A DNA stretch of 64,000 nt from Reyranella aquatilis. Its GTDB lineage: Bacteria; Pseudomonadota; Alphaproteobacteria; Reyranellales; Reyranellaceae. Position numbers and translations under genes: made by a program. Of the stretch, positions 61,371 through 64,000 are shown in pieces. The stretch spans positions 372,001-436,000 of the forward strand of contig NZ_JAJISD010000001.1 of NCBI RefSeq assembly GCF_020880995.1. Direction: 5' to 3'. The notes below the pieces were generated by a model. It was not told the origin of the DNA, did not search any database, and saw only the letters and a list, made by a program, of their open reading frames with translations. The stretch's first letter is position 1. Each line of letters begins with the position of its first letter.

Positions 61371-62657
61371 CTAGAAATCGATGAAGACGTCGGCGCGGCG
61401 GTTTGCGGCGAGGCCGCGGGCGGTGCTGGTCTGATAGATCGGCTCGTCGTCCGACGCGGCCTCGGCGACCATACGGTCGACCGGGACACCGAGGCGACGC
61501 AGTTGCTGGGCGATCGCCAGCGCACGAAGGCGCGATATGTCGAAGTTGTCGCGCCGGCCGGCCGGTACCGCATCCGCCGCGGCATGGGCCACGATGCGCA
61601 CGGTCCCGCCGTTGTCGCGCTGGATCTCGGCCACGCGGGCGAGCACGGCCTGGTCGATATCGTCGAGCCCGGTAGAGGCCTGGCCGAACTGGATGACGGC
61701 AACCTGGATCGATCCGTCGAACGGCGGCGACTTCAGGCTGCTGAAGGGCACGGCGCCCGACTGGGCGGCGGCGATGTTGGCCATGGTGAGCGTCGGCTCC
61801 GCACACGCGTCTGCATTGGCCGTGCTCCTAAAGGACGCCGTCAGCGGAGCCAGCGGCATCGCCGATCCAACATCGACGCCCGGCGGCGTCCAGCCCGGCT
61901 GCGGGGCGAAGGCCTTGTTGGGATCGGCCGACGGGGTTGCAGCCGGCGCGGGCGCTGCTGGCGGCGGCGGCGGAGAGGCCGGCGGCGCGCCGGTCGTGAC
62001 CGAACCGGGCTCGGCTCCGGGCGGCGTCCAGCCCGGCGGCGGGCTGAAGGCACGATTGGGATTGCCCGACGGCGTCGGCGCGACCGGGGCCGGAACAGGC
62101 GCCGGCGCTGTCGCGGGATCGGGCGCTGCGGACGGCGGGGCCATCGGCGCCGTCGTCACTGGAGCCGGCGGCGGCACCGGCGCCGAAACGGGTGCCGGAT
62201 CGGACGTGATTGTGCCGGCCCCTGCAGGTGGCGCGCCCACCGGCGCGGCGGCGGGCGCCGCCTCCTGCTTCTCCTTGCTCTTGAGTTCCTTGTCGGCGGC
62301 CTCGCGTTCGAGCCGCGCCTCGCGATCCTTGCGGTCGCGTTCGGCCTGCTCCTTCTCGATGGCTTCCTTCTGGGCCTTCTGTCCACCCTTGGCCGAGATC
62401 ACCGAGCCGATCGGCGCCGTTGCATTGCGGGTCTCGTCGCCGGCGGACACCGGGGCGTCATATTGCCGGTTGCCCGGCGCAGGCGGAAGCGCGCTGCTGG
62501 GCGCGACCTCGCGCTCGACTCCCGGGCGCGGCGGCGCCCCGACCGGCGCGGAACCCTCGAACCAGCCGCAGCCCGCGAGCAGGGCGAACGCAGACACTCC
62601 GAGCAGGCCGAGCCAGCGGCCATTGCCGATCGTGTCCTGGGGTCGCTGCATCTTCAT
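61371..62657 (-). CDS. OmpA-like lipoprotein with Pro-rich region
   Basis: About 428 residues. A lipobox FALLAGCGW follows a hydrophobic signal, so the protein is a lipoprotein. A charged coiled coil (about 100-145) is followed by an Ala/Pro-rich section with two copies of a repeat (NPNRAFSPPPGWTPPG and DPNKAFAPQPGWTPPG). The C-terminal 110 residues resemble an OmpA peptidoglycan-binding domain (VRIVAHAAADAVPAG, SRLRALAIAQQLRRLGV, GLAANRRADVFIDF). The start could be ATG 62657 or ATG 62651. It may tether outer membrane and cell wall. Confidence 0.8.
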   Translation of the reverse strand: MKMQRPQDTIGNGRWLGLLGVSAFALLAGCGWFEGSAPVGAPPRPGVEREVAPSSALPPAPGNRQYDAPVSAGDETRNATAPIGSVISAKGGQKAQKEAIEKEQAERDRKDREARLEREAADKELKSKEKQEAAPAAAPVGAPPAGAGTITSDPAPVSAPVPPPAPVTTAPMAPPSAAPDPATAPAPVPAPVAPTPSGNPNRAFSPPPGWTPPGAEPGSVTTGAPPASPPPPPAAPAPAATPSADPNKAFAPQPGWTPPGVDVGSAMPLAPLTASFRSTANADACAEPTLTMANIAAAQSGAVPFSSLKSPPFDGSIQVAVIQFGQASTGLDDIDQAVLARVAEIQRDNGGTVRIVAHAAADAVPAGRRDNFDISRLRALAIAQQLRRLGVPVDRMVAEAASDDEPIYQTSTARGLAANRRADVFIDF

Positions 62658-62856
62658 CACCTGCTGTGTCCGCTTGAAGCCCGGCATCCTCCGCTTGTCT
62701 AGCGGAGACCGGGAGGAAATTTGACCCGTCAGTTGTCGCAGCCTACCTATGGGAAGCAAGCAGCGATTCCGGTAGGTTTGGCACTAGGTATGGTACCGAA
62801 GCGGCGATTTTACCGCAAGAAACGCTGCAAAGGCAATGATTCGGAAGGGGAAACGC

Positions 62857-64000
62857 ATGTCCGACACGCCCGCCCCCACGGCCCTTGGCGGCCTCTCGCC
62901 GGAGGAGTCAGCCAAGCTCCAGGAGGCCTTCAAGGACATCGCGACGCGCAGCCAGAAGCTGCTGCAGGATTTCTCCCAGAAATACCAATCGACGGGGCCG
63001 CAGCCCGCCGATCCGCTGCACCTCACCCAGACCTTCATGGACTTCACGGCCAAGATGATGGCCGACCCGAACCGGCTCGTTCAGGCGCAGGTCGAACTCT
63101 GGCAGCAGTACATGAAGCTCTGGCAGGTCACGGCCCAGCGTATGATGGGGCAGACCGTCGAGCCGGTCGTCGAGCCCGCGCGCGGCGACAAGCGCTTCAA
63201 TGATCCCGCCTGGAAGGACGAGGTCGTCTTCGACTACCTGAAACAGTCCTACCTGCTCACGGCCCGCTGGCTGCAGGGCACGATCAAGGAAGTGGAGGGC
63301 GTCGACGACAAGACCGCGAAGAAGGTCGACTTCTACACCCGCCAGTTCATCGACGCGGTCTCGCCGTCCAACTTCGCCCTCACCAACCCGCAAGTCGTGA
63401 AGGCCACAGTCGAGTCCAAGGGCGAAAACCTGCTGAAGGGGCTGAAGAACCTTCTCGGCGACCTCGAGCGCGGCAAGGGCACACTTGCCATCCGACAGAC
63501 CGACATGGACGCCTTCAAGGTCGGCGGCAACGTCGCCACCTCCCCCGGCAAGGTCGTCTATCAGAACGACGTCATGCAGCTCATCCAGTACGCGCCCTCG
63601 ACCGAGCAGGTCTACGAGATGCCGCTGCTGATCGTGCCGCCGTGGATCAACAAGTTCTACATCCTCGACCTCAAGCCCGAGAACTCGTTCATCAGGTGGG
63701 CGACCGAACAGGGCTACACGGTGTTCGTGATCTCGTGGGTCAATCCCGACGAGCGCCTCGCGAAGATGGTGTTCGAGGACTACATGAATCAGGGTCCGCT
63801 GGCTGCCCTCGACGCCATCGAGAAGGCGACCGGAGCCCGGAAGGTATCGGCTATCGGCTACTGCATCGGCGGCACGCTGATGGCGGCGACCCTGGCCTAC
63901 ATGGCCGCGCGCGGCGACGACCGCATCGCCGCCTGCACCTTCTTCACCGCCCAAGTCGACTTCAGCGAACCGGGCGAACTGGGCGTCTTCATCGACGAGG
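62857..64000 (+). CDS. phaC: Class I poly(3-hydroxyalkanoate) synthase, N-terminal part (cut by window end)
   Basis: 381 residues visible of an enzyme normally near 600, polymerising hydroxyacyl-CoA into storage polyester. An N-terminal helical extension is followed by the family block DPAWKDEVVFDYLKQSYLL, TNPQVVKATVESKGENLLKGL and the lipase-like box GYCIGG with nucleophile Cys336. PWINKFYILDLKPENSFIRW precedes it. The catalytic Asp and His would lie beyond the window. Ribosome-binding GGAAGGGG lies 7 bases before the ATG. Confidence 0.96.
   Translation, partial: MSDTPAPTALGGLSPEESAKLQEAFKDIATRSQKLLQDFSQKYQSTGPQPADPLHLTQTFMDFTAKMMADPNRLVQAQVELWQQYMKLWQVTAQRMMGQTVEPVVEPARGDKRFNDPAWKDEVVFDYLKQSYLLTARWLQGTIKEVEGVDDKTAKKVDFYTRQFIDAVSPSNFALTNPQVVKATVESKGENLLKGLKNLLGDLERGKGTLAIRQTDMDAFKVGGNVATSPGKVVYQNDVMQLIQYAPSTEQVYEMPLLIVPPWINKFYILDLKPENSFIRWATEQGYTVFVISWVNPDERLAKMVFEDYMNQGPLAALDAIEKATGARKVSAIGYCIGGTLMAATLAYMAARGDDRIAACTFFTAQVDFSEPGELGVFIDE

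Noticed and set aside
1..64000. CRISPR array, rRNA operon or insertion sequence
   Set aside because: No regularly spaced repeats, no rRNA sequence and no transposase-like frame or terminal inverted repeats were seen anywhere in the window.

Overview
This is a high-GC window (about two thirds G+C by eye) from a free-living alphaproteobacterium, plausibly Rhodospirillales/Reyranella-like; the genus is a guess. The class call rests on the NDUFS4-like complex I accessory subunit, the gene order alaC-like/hom/glpX/recJ, a class I PHA synthase, CCA-encoding tRNA genes, and a leader whose Shine-Dalgarno sequence complements the alphaproteobacterial 16S tail. Most genes are catabolic or transport genes in short, often overlapping operons.

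Layout. 1-9.3 kb: start of a TonB-dependent siderophore receptor with a Fur-box-like site, two tRNA genes flanking the complex I subunit gene, DUF2237, PhzF, formate-THF ligase, DUF192, a TPP riboswitch with a three-gene thiamine-precursor ABC importer, a double cold-shock protein and a 2,4-dienoyl-CoA-reductase-like SDR. 9.4-17.4 kb: sugar-acid catabolism (IlvD/Edd dehydratase, KDG kinase, KDPG aldolase, SDR, TAXI receptor) mixed with a sterol-desaturase-like enzyme and a beta-propeller protein. 17.4-20.2 kb: sirtuin, secreted protein, polysaccharide deacetylase, and a perfect 26-bp hairpin. 20.2-27.7 kb: a leftward seven-gene unit with an Fe3+-type ABC importer, CoA transferase, enoyl-CoA hydratase, phytanoyl-CoA dioxygenase and a DehI-like protein. 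27.8-38.8 kb: methyltransferase, a tiny leader ORF with a near-perfect Shine-Dalgarno sequence and a terminator, then a cluster resembling itaconate/C5-dicarboxylate degradation (PrpD, MaoC, acyl-CoA dehydrogenase, MaoC, CoA transferase, CitE-type lyase, MFS), followed by orphan binding proteins and a VOC protein. 38.8-42.8 kb: two dienelactone hydrolases, a LivK-type binding protein and a BNR propeller.

42.8-47.7 kb is the most unusual part. An intact 802-residue protein ends in a PD-(D/E)XK nuclease-like domain and its stop codon overlaps the start of a predicted immunity gene. The pair is flanked by decayed fragments of at least two further toxin/immunity units, all on the minus strand, wedged between unrelated housekeeping-type genes. 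The N-terminal part looks like a phage virion-associated protein rather than a known secretion domain, so this is a candidate undescribed polymorphic toxin system.

47.7-64 kb: MarR-controlled EmrAB-type efflux pump, VOC protein, FAD oxidoreductase, TctC receptor, MFS transporter, a secreted avidin-family biotin-binding protein, tRNA-Glu, then recJ, glpX, hom, an alaC-like aminotransferase, an OmpA-like lipoprotein, and a PHA synthase cut by the window end.

All family assignments come from reading the sequence and recalled family motifs; no database search was run.
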